Positions 20,163-30,413 of a stretch of DNA of 64,000 nt are shown here, in pieces. Source of the stretch: Draconibacterium sp. (GTDB lineage: Bacteria; Bacteroidota; Bacteroidia; Bacteroidales; Prolixibacteraceae). The position numbers were made by a program, and so were the translations under genes. Where the stretch lies: NCBI GenBank assembly GCA_016705335.1, contig JADIYN010000023.1, positions 12,792 through 76,791 of the forward strand, read 5' to 3'. Within the stretch, counting starts at the first letter, position 1. Each line of letters starts with the position of its first letter. Below the pieces are notes generated by a model. The model did not search any database, had not been told where the DNA came from, and saw only the letters and a list, made by a program, of their open reading frames with translations.

Positions 20163-20783
20163 ATGAAAAGATATATTCTACTTTCATTTTGTGCATTTAT
20201 ATTTTGCACGTCATCAGCACAATGGTCACAAGAATGGCTAAATTCAAAAGAAAATGAACATTTATTGTATGCAAATGGCGACCTGATGGTAGGAAACAAC
20301 AGCGGAGGTAACCTGGGATTAAGTTTTGTTTATAACAGTAAATACTCAGTTGAAGTGGGTTACTCTGCCGGATCAAATCAATTTGTCAACCAGGTTCCGG
20401 TTCTTAAATCAGGAAGTAGTTCAAGTGCAGAAAATTTTATAAATCCAAATGAAATGATGGAAAACTATAACATTATGGTTGGTCGTCATTTTAATTTAAA
20501 TTCAAAAGAAACAATTAGGTTCATAATACAGGGAGGATCAGGAATTTCTGTAATGATAGATGAATTAACGGAGCAAACAGATAATAATTCTGGTTTTGAG
20601 AAAAAAGAATTATTAAAAAACAGGGATATTAGTTTTATGATAAACTCAAAAATAGACTTTCCGATTACCGATTTATTTGGATTTTCTGTTGGTCAAACAT
20701 TAATTATGAATCATGAAAAAAGGTATTTGACCCTTAGTGTTGGTTTTATTTATGGAATTATTCAAAATCATAAAAGGAACTGA
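20163..20783 (+). CDS. Hypothetical outer-membrane beta-barrel-like protein
   Basis: The 206-residue protein has a clear signal peptide (MKRYILLSFCAFIFCTSSAQ, cleavage after residue 20). The rest alternates hydrophobic and polar residues in short strands (GGNLGLSFVYNSKYSVEVGY, ETIRFIIQGGSGISVMI, KRYLTLSVGFIYGII), as in small outer-membrane barrels of Bacteroidota. It ends in a hydrophobic strand rather than a sorting domain. No family is recognised. It is alone on the plus strand between the metal operon and a two-component system, with no evidence linking it to either. Confidence 0.6.
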   Translation: MKRYILLSFCAFIFCTSSAQWSQEWLNSKENEHLLYANGDLMVGNNSGGNLGLSFVYNSKYSVEVGYSAGSNQFVNQVPVLKSGSSSSAENFINPNEMMENYNIMVGRHFNLNSKETIRFIIQGGSGISVMIDELTEQTDNNSGFEKKELLKNRDISFMINSKIDFPITDLFGFSVGQTLIMNHEKRYLTLSVGFIYGIIQNHKRN

Positions 20784-20845
20784 TTTAACGAGACTTTGGG
20801 AACAAGTTTAATTGACAAAATTTTAAAACAGTTATCCAGATTTAT

Positions 20846-21493
20846 TTAATCAAGATGAATCAACCCATTTTTTAAGGCATACTTTACAATATCAGCAGTA
20901 GATTTTAACTGGAGTTTCTCTAAAATATTCTGCTTGTGCGTATTAACTTTCTGAACACTTATAAATAAAATGTCTACAATTTCACGCGTTGACCTGCCTT
21001 CAGTAAACATTAAAAAAATTTCTTTTTCGCGTTCCGACAATTTATCATATTCCAATTCTTTAGCATCTGCAGGAGACAAATATCCGCTTATAACCTGGTC
21101 AGTAATATCCTGACTAAGATATTTTTTACCACCATAAACCGATTGAATGGCATCTGTTAATTGCAAATATGTACAATTTTTCACTAGATAACCATCAGCA
21201 CCAGCCTCAAGCACACCTTTTACATATTCCTTTTCCAAATGCATTGATAAAATGATTATTTTAACTTCAGGCATTTGCGACTTAATTTTTTTGGTGGCAT
21301 CAATCCCGTTCATTCGGGGCATTGCTATATCAATAAGTACAACATCAGGTTTAACCAGTTTTACTTTTTCAATAGCTTCCTGTCCATCTTCTGCCTGTGC
21401 AATAACCTCAATATTTTCAGCCGATGAAAGCAGAGTTACAACTCCTTCTCTAAATAATTGGTGGTCATCCACAATTAAAACTTTTATTTTCAT
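20846..21493 (-). CDS. NarL/FixJ-type response regulator
   Basis: The 215-residue protein has a receiver domain (residues 1-120) with the acidic pair in VDDHQLFREG, phosphoacceptor Asp in DVVLIDIAMPRMNG near residue 54 and the conserved Lys in YLVKNCTYLQ. A LuxR-type helix-turn-helix covers about 150-212 (LSEREKEIFLMFTEGRSTRE, VQKVNTHKQNILEKL). It should be a DNA-binding regulator activated by phosphorylation. The kinase gene 105 bp upstream on the same strand is the probable partner, as its HisKA_3 type usually pairs with NarL-type regulators. An 18-bp perfect palindrome lies between them and could be its own binding site. Confidence 0.92.
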   Translation of the reverse strand: MKIKVLIVDDHQLFREGVVTLLSSAENIEVIAQAEDGQEAIEKVKLVKPDVVLIDIAMPRMNGIDATKKIKSQMPEVKIIILSMHLEKEYVKGVLEAGADGYLVKNCTYLQLTDAIQSVYGGKKYLSQDITDQVISGYLSPADAKELEYDKLSEREKEIFLMFTEGRSTREIVDILFISVQKVNTHKQNILEKLQLKSTADIVKYALKNGLIHLD

Positions 21494-21525
21494 CTCATTA
21501 TAATTTTTAAATTTTCCAAAGGTAT

Positions 21526-21543
21526 TCCCGATAATTATCGGGA
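21526..21543. promoter_or_regulatory. 18-bp perfect palindrome between kinase and response regulator genes
   Basis: TCCCGATAATTATCGGGA reads the same on both strands and lies 33 bp upstream of the response regulator start. It may be an operator, an attenuating hairpin between the two genes, or one copy of a dispersed palindromic repeat. It lacks a T run, so it is not a classic terminator. Confidence 0.45.
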
Positions 21544-21598
21544 GACTCTTGATTATGTTCCTTTTGTGAGAATTTTCTCATGTTCGTATCTTTGATTT

Positions 21599-23101
21599 TT
21601 AATTATTTTTCGCTGGTATTTCAATTGTTGCGCAAGTGCCAACACCTGGTTCCGATTTTATGTACATATGCCCTTTAAAACTTTCAAGTCGTTCCTTAAT
21701 ACTTACTAAGCCAAAACCATCGGGTTTGTCCTTCTTGCTGAGTTTATCCTTTTTAAACCCAACACCGTTATCTTTCACAGAAATTAAATATTTATTTCTT
21801 TTTTCAGCTATCTCCAAAACTATTTCTGAAGCATGTGCATGTTTTAAAACGTTCTGCAAAAGTTCATTAACAATACGGTAAACAAAGATTGTAATTTCTT
21901 TTTTAACTGTAATATTTATTTCTTCTCCTTCAAGTTTAGTATCTATATTATTTATTGTTTTAATCTGTTCAAGTCGCCATTTAAACGTTGAAGTCAAACC
22001 AAGTTCATATAAAATAGGAGGGCTCAAATCGTAAGTTAAAACTCTCGATTCGTTTATCGCCTTTGTTAGAAGAATATATATTTCATCGATTTGTTTGCGT
22101 ACATCAGGCTCAAAATTCTTGTTGTCGATGGATGATAATTTTAAAAAAGCCAGTGAAAGTGTTTGCCCCAGACTATCATGTAAATACTCCGCAATTCTGC
22201 GTCTTTCACGTTCTTCGATCTTTGTAATTTCAATATTAATATTTTTAAGCAATTTTTGATATTGCTGAATTCTTTTCATGTTTTTCAGCAAAGCTAAATC
22301 AGCAATTTTACGTTTGGTAATGTCAAAACAAATTCCGCGTGTTCCGGCATATTTCCCATTCTTTTCGAAGAATGGAAAACTACTGAAAGTGAGCCAAAGT
22401 TTTTTCTTGCCAACTTTTAACTCGATCTCCGCTTCTTTAATTGCTGAGTTTTGCGTTAGCTTAATATGATTATTTGTAGTATTAGTCTGAAAAAGTTGTA
22501 CAAAACTAATTTTGCCCAGAATATCAAATGGTTTTATTCCTAAAATTGATTTAATAACCGGGCTGACGTACACAATTTCACCTTTACTGTCTGTCTCCCA
22601 ATAAAATTGTCTTGCATGTTCCGATATTTGAATTGTTCTTTCTTCTTCGCGTAAATATCTGCTAGTTTCGGCTTGAATTGAAAGTTCAAGACTTTCGTTC
22701 CGTTTTCGAAGTATATCTTCAATATTTTTCATGCGAAGCACCACATTTATTTGTGCTTGCAGTTCACTCACAGCAAAAGGTTTTGAAACGAATGCATCGG
22801 CTCCGGCATTTAAACCTTTGGTACGTTCTTCTGAATTGCTTCCAAGAGCTGAAATCATAAGAATAGGTATATGACTTGTATTGGAATCTTTTTTTAGAAT
22901 TTCACAAACCTCGTAACCATTTAGTCCTGGCATAAGAATATCAAGTAAAATGATTTCAGGAATTTCCTTTCGGGCAATTTCAATGCCCAATGTTCCATTA
23001 CTAGCTTGTAAAAAATTAAATTCGGGGTAATATTTTTTTACAATCTGATAAAGTAGATTGAGGTTAAATTCGTTGTCATCTATGGCCAATATCTTTTTCA
23101 T
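21599..23101 (-). CDS. Receiver-PAS-histidine kinase hybrid (NarX-type kinase)
   Basis: From the ATG at 23101 (MKKILAIDDNEFN, preferred over an ATG seven codons upstream because the receiver domain begins here) the protein has 500 residues. A receiver domain covers 1-125 with phosphoacceptor Asp in ILLDILMPGLNG. A PAS domain lies at about 165-275 (FYWETDSKGEIVYVSP, GTRGICFDITKRK). A HisKA_3 dimerisation segment follows (ERERRRIAEYLHDSLGQTLS, His in LHD) and a HATPase domain with NELLQNVLKHA and DNGVGF. No membrane segment is visible, so it senses a cytoplasmic signal. The N-terminal receiver suggests input from another kinase. The likely output is the NarL-type regulator just downstream. Confidence 0.9.
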   Translation of the reverse strand: MKKILAIDDNEFNLNLLYQIVKKYYPEFNFLQASNGTLGIEIARKEIPEIILLDILMPGLNGYEVCEILKKDSNTSHIPILMISALGSNSEERTKGLNAGADAFVSKPFAVSELQAQINVVLRMKNIEDILRKRNESLELSIQAETSRYLREEERTIQISEHARQFYWETDSKGEIVYVSPVIKSILGIKPFDILGKISFVQLFQTNTTNNHIKLTQNSAIKEAEIELKVGKKKLWLTFSSFPFFEKNGKYAGTRGICFDITKRKIADLALLKNMKRIQQYQKLLKNINIEITKIEERERRRIAEYLHDSLGQTLSLAFLKLSSIDNKNFEPDVRKQIDEIYILLTKAINESRVLTYDLSPPILYELGLTSTFKWRLEQIKTINNIDTKLEGEEINITVKKEITIFVYRIVNELLQNVLKHAHASEIVLEIAEKRNKYLISVKDNGVGFKKDKLSKKDKPDGFGLVSIKERLESFKGHMYIKSEPGVGTCATIEIPAKNN

Positions 23102-23280
23102 GTGCATATAAATGCAACCCAACGGTTGAAGTCTTCAAGGTTTATAAAATCAAATCTGATGTCAAGGTAGTAATTTTCCTTCAGTTTTTGAAAATAATTA
23201 CTTTTATGCCCATTTAAATGTTTAATGTTATCGTAAATAATACAATGTTTTAATAACATAATTTATTTTTTTTAGCAAAA

Positions 23281-23309
23281 AAGGCTAACTGATAAAATCA
23301 GTTAGCCTT
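23281..23309 (-). terminator. Rho-independent terminator of the beta-helix gene
   Basis: A perfect 13-bp stem (AAGGCTAACTGAT with ATCAGTTAGCCTT) and a 3-base loop lie 30 bp beyond the stop of the secreted protein gene. On the minus strand the stem is followed by a T run. Confidence 0.88.
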
Positions 23310-23339
23310 TAAATTTAAACGTCAATTATTAATTAAAGA

Positions 23340-26300
23340 TTACCTTTTGATCAATTTTTGAGTATGGATATTATTAAAAAGCTCAGTTTTTACTATGTAT
23401 ATACCTTGTTTTAATGCCTGTATGTCAAATGTTTCAAGTGTATTTTGAACAATTCGACTTTGTACTTCCCTGCCTGTCATATCGAAAATAGTTATTCTTG
23501 TACCATCCTCAGGTAACTCTGAAAATCTTATTGTAACGTTATTACTTGCCGGATTAGGATACACATCAATTTTAAGGTTATTAAATAACTCATCAGTATT
23601 GGTTAGTTGCGTAATAACTTGTTCCTCTTCAAGAACATTTTCATCAATTAAAACATCTTCCTGCACTATTCCTTTTTTAGTTATATCATCAACAGTTATC
23701 GATCTGTAAGTGCAATAAACTGAAAAGGTATAATTTGCTATTTCCGACTGACCAAACGATGTTGGCATTCCACCAGACCATGTTTGTGATGACTGTGCCC
23801 TGCCGGGTTTTCCAACTGAGTATCTGATTCCCGGATTATTTTGAAAAACCCAAGATAACCAAACTGTTTGTCCTGCATTAACCTGTACCGGACTTGTTAA
23901 TGAAACTGTTTGCCATCCGCTTGTTGAACTTATTACAGTTGAAACAGTTTTGCCTAGTTGCGATGATGGTAAACCAGCCTGATCAGCATAAACACCCATC
24001 AGAACATTACCCGTACCTCCATTGTGATATATGGAAATACTTTCTATTTTTCCTGCTTTATTAAAGGTTACTGGCATAGCACGTCGGTTTGGTGCAGTTG
24101 ACACCAAGGGATATACCACTGAAGTACCAATAATTTCAGCAATCGAAAGCGGAGTATAATTACAATAAATTGAAAAATTGTAATCGGCCATATCTGAGCT
24201 CCCAAATGTAGAAGGCATTCCGGAAGTCCAAGTACCTGAAGATTGTGCCCTGCCAGGATTTCCGATTGTATATCGAATTCCAGGATTGTTTTGAAAACCC
24301 ATGATAGCCAAACTGTCTGTCCTGCGTTAACCTGTACCGGACTAGTTAATGAAACTGTTTGCCAACCAGTTGTTGAATTGATAACTGTTGATGCAGTTTT
24401 ACCTAATTGTGATGATGGTAATCCAACCTGATCAGCATAAACTCCCATCATAACATTTCCTGTTCCACCATTATGGAATATTGAAATACTTTCAATCATT
24501 CCAGCATCCTTAAATGTTACAGCAACTGCTCTCCTGTTTGGTGCGGTTGATACTAAATCTGAAACATAAGTGTTGCCCAATATTCCAGGGCTGTTGTTAA
24601 CTACTTCTGGTTTACTGGCCTGCAATGTAATAACCAATTGTCTGGTGGAACTTGAAGAAATATTTCCGGCAGCATCTTTTGTCCATGCAAAAAGGGTTTT
24701 TGTTCCTTCGGTAGAAAAAGAGAAAGAAGTTGGAGCAGTTGCATTCCATCCTGAATTTCCGGCAGTTGGAACTGTTGAACTTTCAGTTAACAAAAATCCA
24801 GTAACAGTATTATTGTCGGAAGCGGAAAATGAAGAAACAGGAACAATCAAAGTGCTATTAGTTGACGGTACTACAAATGATATAATTGTTGGTGGTGTCG
24901 TATCAGTTGTGATCTGTGATGCGGTTTTAATTAGAATTATCGATGTAAAAGGTAGTAATGAAACTTTATCACTAACCTGTTTGCCATTTATGTCCTTGTA
25001 AATGGTATTACCGAGGTTGAATTCTTTTGATTGTTTTGTGTCGTTATAAAATATTACATCAGTTTCTCCTGTTGCCAAAGCGACAACATTAATTGTTGAG
25101 TTTGCATCCTGTGCTGTTGATACTTTCCAACCTGCAAAATCATAATATTTTGTTTCATCAACCTTGAAAACAGCCGATTTATTGTAATGATTAACATAAA
25201 TGTTGTTGGTAAAATTTACTTTCCCGTTGCGTTGACTACCCAAAAACTGAATGGCTTTATTTTCCATATTTCTGGCTTTTGCATAAAGTATATTGTTATT
25301 AAACTTACTGCCCCCCAAATCAGTACTTATATGATATTGTCTGCCATTATTATAAGAAGTATTATACCTGATTGTTTCATTGAAACTATTGTGTAGAAAA
25401 ATTCCAGCATCTGAAATATTTGTTACTGTGTTGTATTCCACTGTAACGCCCCCGGAATTTTCATCCAAATAAATTCCGTGACCCTGGCAAATACCGTAAG
25501 GATTACATCCATCAAGTGATCCAAATACACCATCGATAATATTATATCTAATTATTGACCCGGAAGTAGGGGCATTGGGATATGAACCGGCTGCAGCTGT
25601 ATAAATGCCACCACCATCATCCTTTGTTAAAAGAGCATTTTGAACAAAATTATATTCAACAACATTTCTTTTATGAAACTGGATCCCGTTATAACCCGAA
25701 TTTGTAACACGATTATACTTAATCACATTATCGTTACCCTCAACATACAAACCTGATCCCATGTACCATTCTCCAATACCGGATAATCCAAGTCCATCTA
25801 ATAATGAGGTATTGTTAATTTTGTTATCTGTATATGTTGATTTTTCTGAATAACCTTCAATGCCTATATGATTTGCTCCGCTAACAGTATTATTTGAAAT
25901 ATTACCAGACAAACCTGGAGAAATGAAAACACCTTTTTCATCGGGAAATGAAACTGTATTATTATCAATATTTACATAAGAGCCGGAACTGGTTATCCCG
26001 CTTTCTTTATTGTGCAATAGTTCTAAGTCTTTAATAGTAACATAATTATAACTTCTTCCAGCTACACCAATCCCATGTACAGAACCTCTAACCACATGAT
26101 TTGCAGGCGAACTCCCACCAGGTGTCCATAGGTAAACTGTTTTTGTAGCTGAATCATAATACCATTCACCTGCTGAATCAAGAAACTCAAGTTTACCAAC
26201 TAAAACAAACCCGGTTTTAGTATTTAGGCTGGGATAAGGTGTTCCGGACAATGTTAAAGTTTTGCTATTTGAAGAAGTTACATAAGTTACCATTGAGTAT

Positions 26301-26930
26301 GGACTTGTTCTGGCTATCCATTTTGCACCCGAATAATTAATTGAGCCATTTAAATCGTTACAGGTGAAAGATTTAGTAGTATTTACTGTATGAACAGCTA
26401 AATAACTCTTATTTGGATGACGAGCTACTTTCACTCTATCTCCATCGATAAATAATTGATTTATTTGAGTACTAAAAGTAGTTTTGTAAATGTTGCCTGA
26501 GTGTAATTTCCATCCTGTTATTAGTTCGGAACCATAAATTTTGGTTTATCGCCGGTTCCATATGCACCATAAGTTATCCTGCTGCCTAAGTACCCGAAGA
26601 TTTAACAGTAATTGTACCACTCCATTCGTCACCACGTTTAAACAGAATCTGGTCGCCTGGCTTTGGTGTAAAGCTGTTCACTTTTGTAAGTGTCTTCCAG
26701 GATAAACTTTCACTTGTGCCAGAATTTGAATCACTTCCTGAATTGCTTACATAATAAATAGTTGCATTTACTGTGAATGAAAATAAAACTAAAACCGATA
26801 GCATAATCAATCGGTAAAAACTCTTCTTTGACAAAGAGACAATCTGAAATAAAGATGGCAAATTCCTAACTCCTTGAGCAGGATTTGAAGATTTTAATTT
26901 GATCATAATTTTACTTTTTAAAGCGTCCAA
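23340..26930 (-). CDS. Secreted right-handed beta-helix protein with two repeated modules and a T9SS sorting domain; frameshifted
   Basis: Pieces in several frames (26930-26586, about 26590-26537, 26540-24295, and 24294-23340) form one secreted protein of about 1190 residues. The N-terminus has a long signal peptide (LIMLSVLVLFSFTVNA) followed by TIYYVSNSGSDSNSGTSESL, typical of pectate-lyase-like beta-helix proteins. The helix body holds repeated N-T/N-x-V rungs to about 25050. A proline-rich Ig-like segment follows, then two 130-residue copies of a beta module (STAPNRRA to YCNY/YCTY) and a C-terminal sorting domain (DVYPNPASNNVTIRF to GIYIVKTELF) for type IX secretion. Breaks at about 26588, 26536 and 24294 each disappear on adding one T (sense). 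It may act on a polysaccharide; the substrate is unknown. Confidence 0.8.
23708..24107 (-). repeat. Internal duplicated module, copy 2 (C-terminal)
   Basis: About 400 bp encoding STAPNRRAMPVTF to FSVYCTY closely matches 24154-24556 at DNA and protein level. Its run at 23844-23848 has five A on the plus strand and the frame is intact, unlike copy 1. Confidence 0.85.
24154..24556 (-). repeat. Internal duplicated module, copy 1
   Basis: This copy encodes STAPNRRAVAVTF to FSIYCNY. Its A run at 24294-24297 has four bases where copy 2 has five, and that difference is the frameshift. The two copies repeat with a period of about 449 bp. Confidence 0.85.
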
Positions 26931-27789
26931 AAAAAAATAATTAGTTCGAGATCAAACCAGTAAATCACATCAAACAAGACATAGATAATTCACATCACCG
27001 AAAAACAAGGTGATTACATTTTGTTGAAATAAGTTCTTAAAAACCGGTTGGACGGGTTTGTAAATTATTTTCCAACCAGTAAGTTTTAAAAATATTTCTT
27101 CTAAACATTTTACAAATGAGCCCAACGCATCATCTGTTACTTTTTTAATAAGTTACTTTTAAATCTTTTCTTCAATAAAAAGAAAAAAAAGCGTCCTACT
27201 GTCTTATTTCAAATTTGATTTATGGGTTTGTAAATCGCTGTAAAAATATATTTAACAATTAAACTAAAGTGTATGATTTTTACTGAAATTTTTGGACACA
27301 AGTGCCTATATTTATCTAAGTATTTTACCGATAAGTTGGATTTTAATCTTAAAACTAATTAGTAATGTTGAAATCTGATTGAATTTCAAATTTTACTTTT
27401 TACAGGGGGGCTCAACCTGAAAATTAATCGTTGAAATTTTATTATCAGAAACATAAAACAGATTTTAAATCGAAACAGGTAAAAATCTATTTTTATTAAT
27501 TACTACTGTTCAGCGCATTGTTATCGGTATTGACAAGGTAAACCGGATTAAGAAATTATTGAGATTATTATATTCAAGACTATTGAAATTAAATATCGTA
27601 TCAACATTCGTAAGTAATGATGACTGCAGAAGTATTGACCATAAATAAAATAATAATTACTGGCAGAAATCCGGGATACACAGCAACACTCCAATAAATA
27701 GCGGGATGCTATATCTGGAAGTAACTTTTCCCGTACCTCTGAAAAAAATAACATGAAATGAAATCTCTGTCAAAATTCAGGCATGAATG
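26931..27789. other. Long AT-rich intergenic region without a supported gene
   Basis: The 859-bp gap lies upstream of the beta-helix gene. It holds a short hairpin (ATCACC/GGTGAT, about 26994-27015), an imperfect inverted repeat around 27042-27080 (CCGGTTGGA with TCCAACCA), and the word GGGTTTGTAAAT twice (near 27054 and 27229). No Bacteroidota promoter with both elements and no RNA gene was recognised. A 68-codon minus-strand frame at 27548-27754 looks spurious. Confidence 0.4.
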
Positions 27790-28086
27790 TCACCTGATAT
27801 TATTTTCTATTAATCTTGAAAAACCTGTGTAAGGATGTAGTTCTTTTATTTCAAAACTGATATATCCATTTTTAAAGAGCGGTAATTCTGAAAGAATTTT
27901 CTTTGCTTCTGTTTTATCGTTGCATTCCAGAATTAGAACTGCACAATGGTTTTCATCGAAATAAATTTCGCGCAGAATATCTTTTTGCTGAAGTTCAAGA
28001 ACTGCACGGGCTTCTTCTTTCAGGATTTCTTTATCTGAATATGCACTGAGTTTTTTCAGTTCGGTTTCTGTGGCAAGTATTTTCAT
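27790..28086 (-). CDS. Small YciI/muconolactone-isomerase-like dimeric alpha-beta protein
   Basis: From the ATG at 28086 (MKILATETELKKLSAY) the protein has 98 residues; the frame is open 15 codons further up, but this start fits the family better. The pattern, a strand, two helices, then REIYFDENHCAVLILEC, a helix AKKILSELPLF and a strand ISFEIKELHPYTGFSRL, resembles ferredoxin-like YciI or muconolactone-isomerase proteins. It is the third gene behind padR and uvrA, 73 bp downstream of uvrA, so it may belong to the same stress operon. Activity is unknown. No signal peptide. Confidence 0.6.
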   Translation of the reverse strand: MKILATETELKKLSAYSDKEILKEEARAVLELQQKDILREIYFDENHCAVLILECNDKTEAKKILSELPLFKNGYISFEIKELHPYTGFSRLIENNIR

Positions 28087-28159
28087 GTAGTTTTTCGTTT
28101 TAATGTATTCAACCTTAATATTTTTCGTCACACTGAGCGCAGTCGTAGTAATTGAAATT

Positions 28160-30409
28160 TCACAAATATCTCCCGGTAATACTCTCTGGATTTGCTTTTA
28201 TCTGTTGCGGTGTTCCTTCGGCCATTACACGTCCACCGGAATTACCGCCTTCGGGGCCCATATCAATTATCCAGTCAGCACGTTTGATGATGTCGGTGTT
28301 GTGCTCGATAATGATAACCGTGTTTTTGTTTTCCACCAGCTTTTTAACAATCTGATAAAACATTTCAATATCCGACCGGTGCAGTCCGGTGGTGGGTTCG
28401 TCCATAATATAAATGCTGCTGGTTTTCTGCAATTCGGCGGCAATTTTCAGCCGCTGCGATTCGCCACCCGAAAGCGAACTGAGTGTTTGCCCCAATTTCA
28501 GGTAACCAAGCCCCACTTCTTTTAATAATTGAAGTTGCCGCGTGATTTTTGGTGAATTGAAAAATTTCAATGCTTCGTTTACCGAAAGGTCCAGTACTTC
28601 GGCAATGTTTTTTCCGCTGTATTTCAGTTCCAGAACGTCGGCGTGGTAACGTTTTCCTTCACATTCGTCGCATTGCGATTTTACAGCATCAATAAAATTG
28701 AGTTCGTAACTGATAAAACCCTGGCCGTTGCATTTCGGGCAGGCACCTTTGCTGTTAAAACTGAAAAGCGATGCTTCGGAACGGGTCGCTTCGGCAAACT
28801 CTTTGCGAATCTGGTCAAAAATGCCGGTAAAAGTAACCGGGTTGGCGCGCGACGATTTTCCGATGGGCGACTGGTCAATCACCACAGCCTCGGGATGTTG
28901 CGGCAGAAAACATTCGTGAATCAGCGTGCTTTTCCCGCTTCCCGAAACCCCGGTTACACAGGTGAGCACACCTTTTGGAATTTTTACCGAAACATTTTTC
29001 AGGTTATTAAGACTGGCATTTTTTATTTCGAAGAAACCGCCGACATTTCGTTTATTACCGTTCAACGGAATTTCAGCATGAAGATATTTGCCAGTAACGC
29101 TTTCAGTGTGAATAATTTCTTCTGTCGGGCCATTAAAAACTACTTTTCCTCCGTTGATACCGGCGCCGGGACCGAGGTCAAGTATCAACTCGCAATTCCT
29201 GATAACTTCGGGGTCGTGTTCCACCACAAAAACGCTGTTGCCACGGTTTTTCAGTTCATACAAAAGCGATATCAGTTTTTCGGTGTCACACGGGTGCAGT
29301 CCGGTTGTGGGTTCGTCCAAAACATACAGTAGGTCAACGAGGTTGCAATCCAGTTGCCGCGCCATTTTTACCCGCTGTGATTCTCCGCCCGACAAAGTCC
29401 CCACCGGTCGTTCGAGACTGAGATAACCAACCCCGATGTGAATGAGTTGTTCCAGCACAAAAATGGCTTTTCGGGTGATGGGAATGGCCATTTCATCATC
29501 AATTTCTTTCAGAAATTCAAGTACTTCCGGCAACTCCCAGCGACAAACCTCATCGATGGAAACGCCTTTGAGTTTTACATTGCGGGCGGCTTCACTGATT
29601 CTCGAACCATTACATTCCGCACAGGTTTCGTATTTGAAAAAGCGGAGATAGGCATTTTTATCCTCCTCGCTGGCTTCGTCTTCCCCTTTTTCGGCCATAG
29701 AGCGTTCCAGTTTTCGGGCAAGTCCTTCAAAAGTGCGGTTGTACGAAAGTTTTTCTTTTGAACCCTGAATTTTGAAAGGTTCAGAAAAAAGCAGTAAGTT
29801 GAACTCCTCGGGCGTTAAATCCTTTAGTTTCTTTTCAGTATCAACAACATGCAGGTTAATGAGTTCATTCCATAGAAAACTGCCCGGTTTATAATGAATG
29901 TGTAGGATTCCGCCCTCGCGGATGGACTTTTCCATATCGAGAAACAGTGAAAGGTCGATTTTGGCCACTTTCCCCAGCCCGTGACAATGCGGGCACATTC
30001 CCTGCGGGTGGTTAAACGAAAACAAAAACGAAGCGCCGATAAACGGTTTACCCACACGCGAAAACAAAAGCCGCAGATAGGTATTTACTTCAGTTGCAGT
30101 GCCCACCGTGCTGCGCAGGTTGTTACCCATCTTTTTCTGGTCGATAACCATGGCGGTTGACAGGTGCAGAATGTCGTCAACGTCGGGTCGCGTAAGTTTA
30201 GGAAGCCGTTTGCGTGCAAAAGTGGAGAAGGTTTCAATCAGCTGCCGCTGTGCCTCTGTGTAAATAGTGTCGAACAGCAGCGATGATTTGCCCGAGCCCG
30301 AAACACCCGTGAAAGCCACCACTTTGTGTTTGGGAATCTCCAAAGAAATGTTTTTCAGGTTGTTGGTGTGCGCGTTTGTTATGATGATTTTCTGAAAATT
30401 GTTTTCCAT
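28160..30409 (-). CDS. Short UvrA-like excinuclease ABC subunit A (UvrA2 type)
   Basis: The 749-residue protein is a tandem ABC ATPase of the short UvrA class, about 190 residues shorter than housekeeping UvrA. Both nucleotide sites are complete: Walker A GVSGSGKSSLLFDT near residue 36 and GVSGSGKSTLIHE in the second half; signatures LSGGESQRVKMARQ and LSGGESQRLKIAAE. Zinc pairs are seen in CPHCHGLG, CAECNGS, CPKCNGQG and CDECEGKRY. Short UvrAs are linked to tolerance of DNA-binding drugs. It follows a PadR repressor by 4 bp and is probably controlled by it through operators at 30961 and 31009. The gene is visibly more GC-rich than its surroundings, which may mean horizontal acquisition. Confidence 0.93.
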   Translation of the reverse strand: MENNFQKIIITNAHTNNLKNISLEIPKHKVVAFTGVSGSGKSSLLFDTIYTEAQRQLIETFSTFARKRLPKLTRPDVDDILHLSTAMVIDQKKMGNNLRSTVGTATEVNTYLRLLFSRVGKPFIGASFLFSFNHPQGMCPHCHGLGKVAKIDLSLFLDMEKSIREGGILHIHYKPGSFLWNELINLHVVDTEKKLKDLTPEEFNLLLFSEPFKIQGSKEKLSYNRTFEGLARKLERSMAEKGEDEASEEDKNAYLRFFKYETCAECNGSRISEAARNVKLKGVSIDEVCRWELPEVLEFLKEIDDEMAIPITRKAIFVLEQLIHIGVGYLSLERPVGTLSGGESQRVKMARQLDCNLVDLLYVLDEPTTGLHPCDTEKLISLLYELKNRGNSVFVVEHDPEVIRNCELILDLGPGAGINGGKVVFNGPTEEIIHTESVTGKYLHAEIPLNGNKRNVGGFFEIKNASLNNLKNVSVKIPKGVLTCVTGVSGSGKSTLIHECFLPQHPEAVVIDQSPIGKSSRANPVTFTGIFDQIRKEFAEATRSEASLFSFNSKGACPKCNGQGFISYELNFIDAVKSQCDECEGKRYHADVLELKYSGKNIAEVLDLSVNEALKFFNSPKITRQLQLLKEVGLGYLKLGQTLSSLSGGESQRLKIAAELQKTSSIYIMDEPTTGLHRSDIEMFYQIVKKLVENKNTVIIIEHNTDIIKRADWIIDMGPEGGNSGGRVMAEGTPQQIKANPESITGRYL

Positions 30410-30413
30410 GTTT

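Noticed and set aside
27548..27754. 68-codon minus-strand frame in the long spacer
   Set aside because: Unusual composition with many Cys and Ile, no promoter or ribosome-binding site, and no similarity that I recognise.
28643..29332. 229-codon plus-strand frame inside uvrA
   Set aside because: The GC-rich uvrA gene leaves long open frames on the opposite strand. The translation has no recognisable domain, while uvrA itself has all expected motifs.
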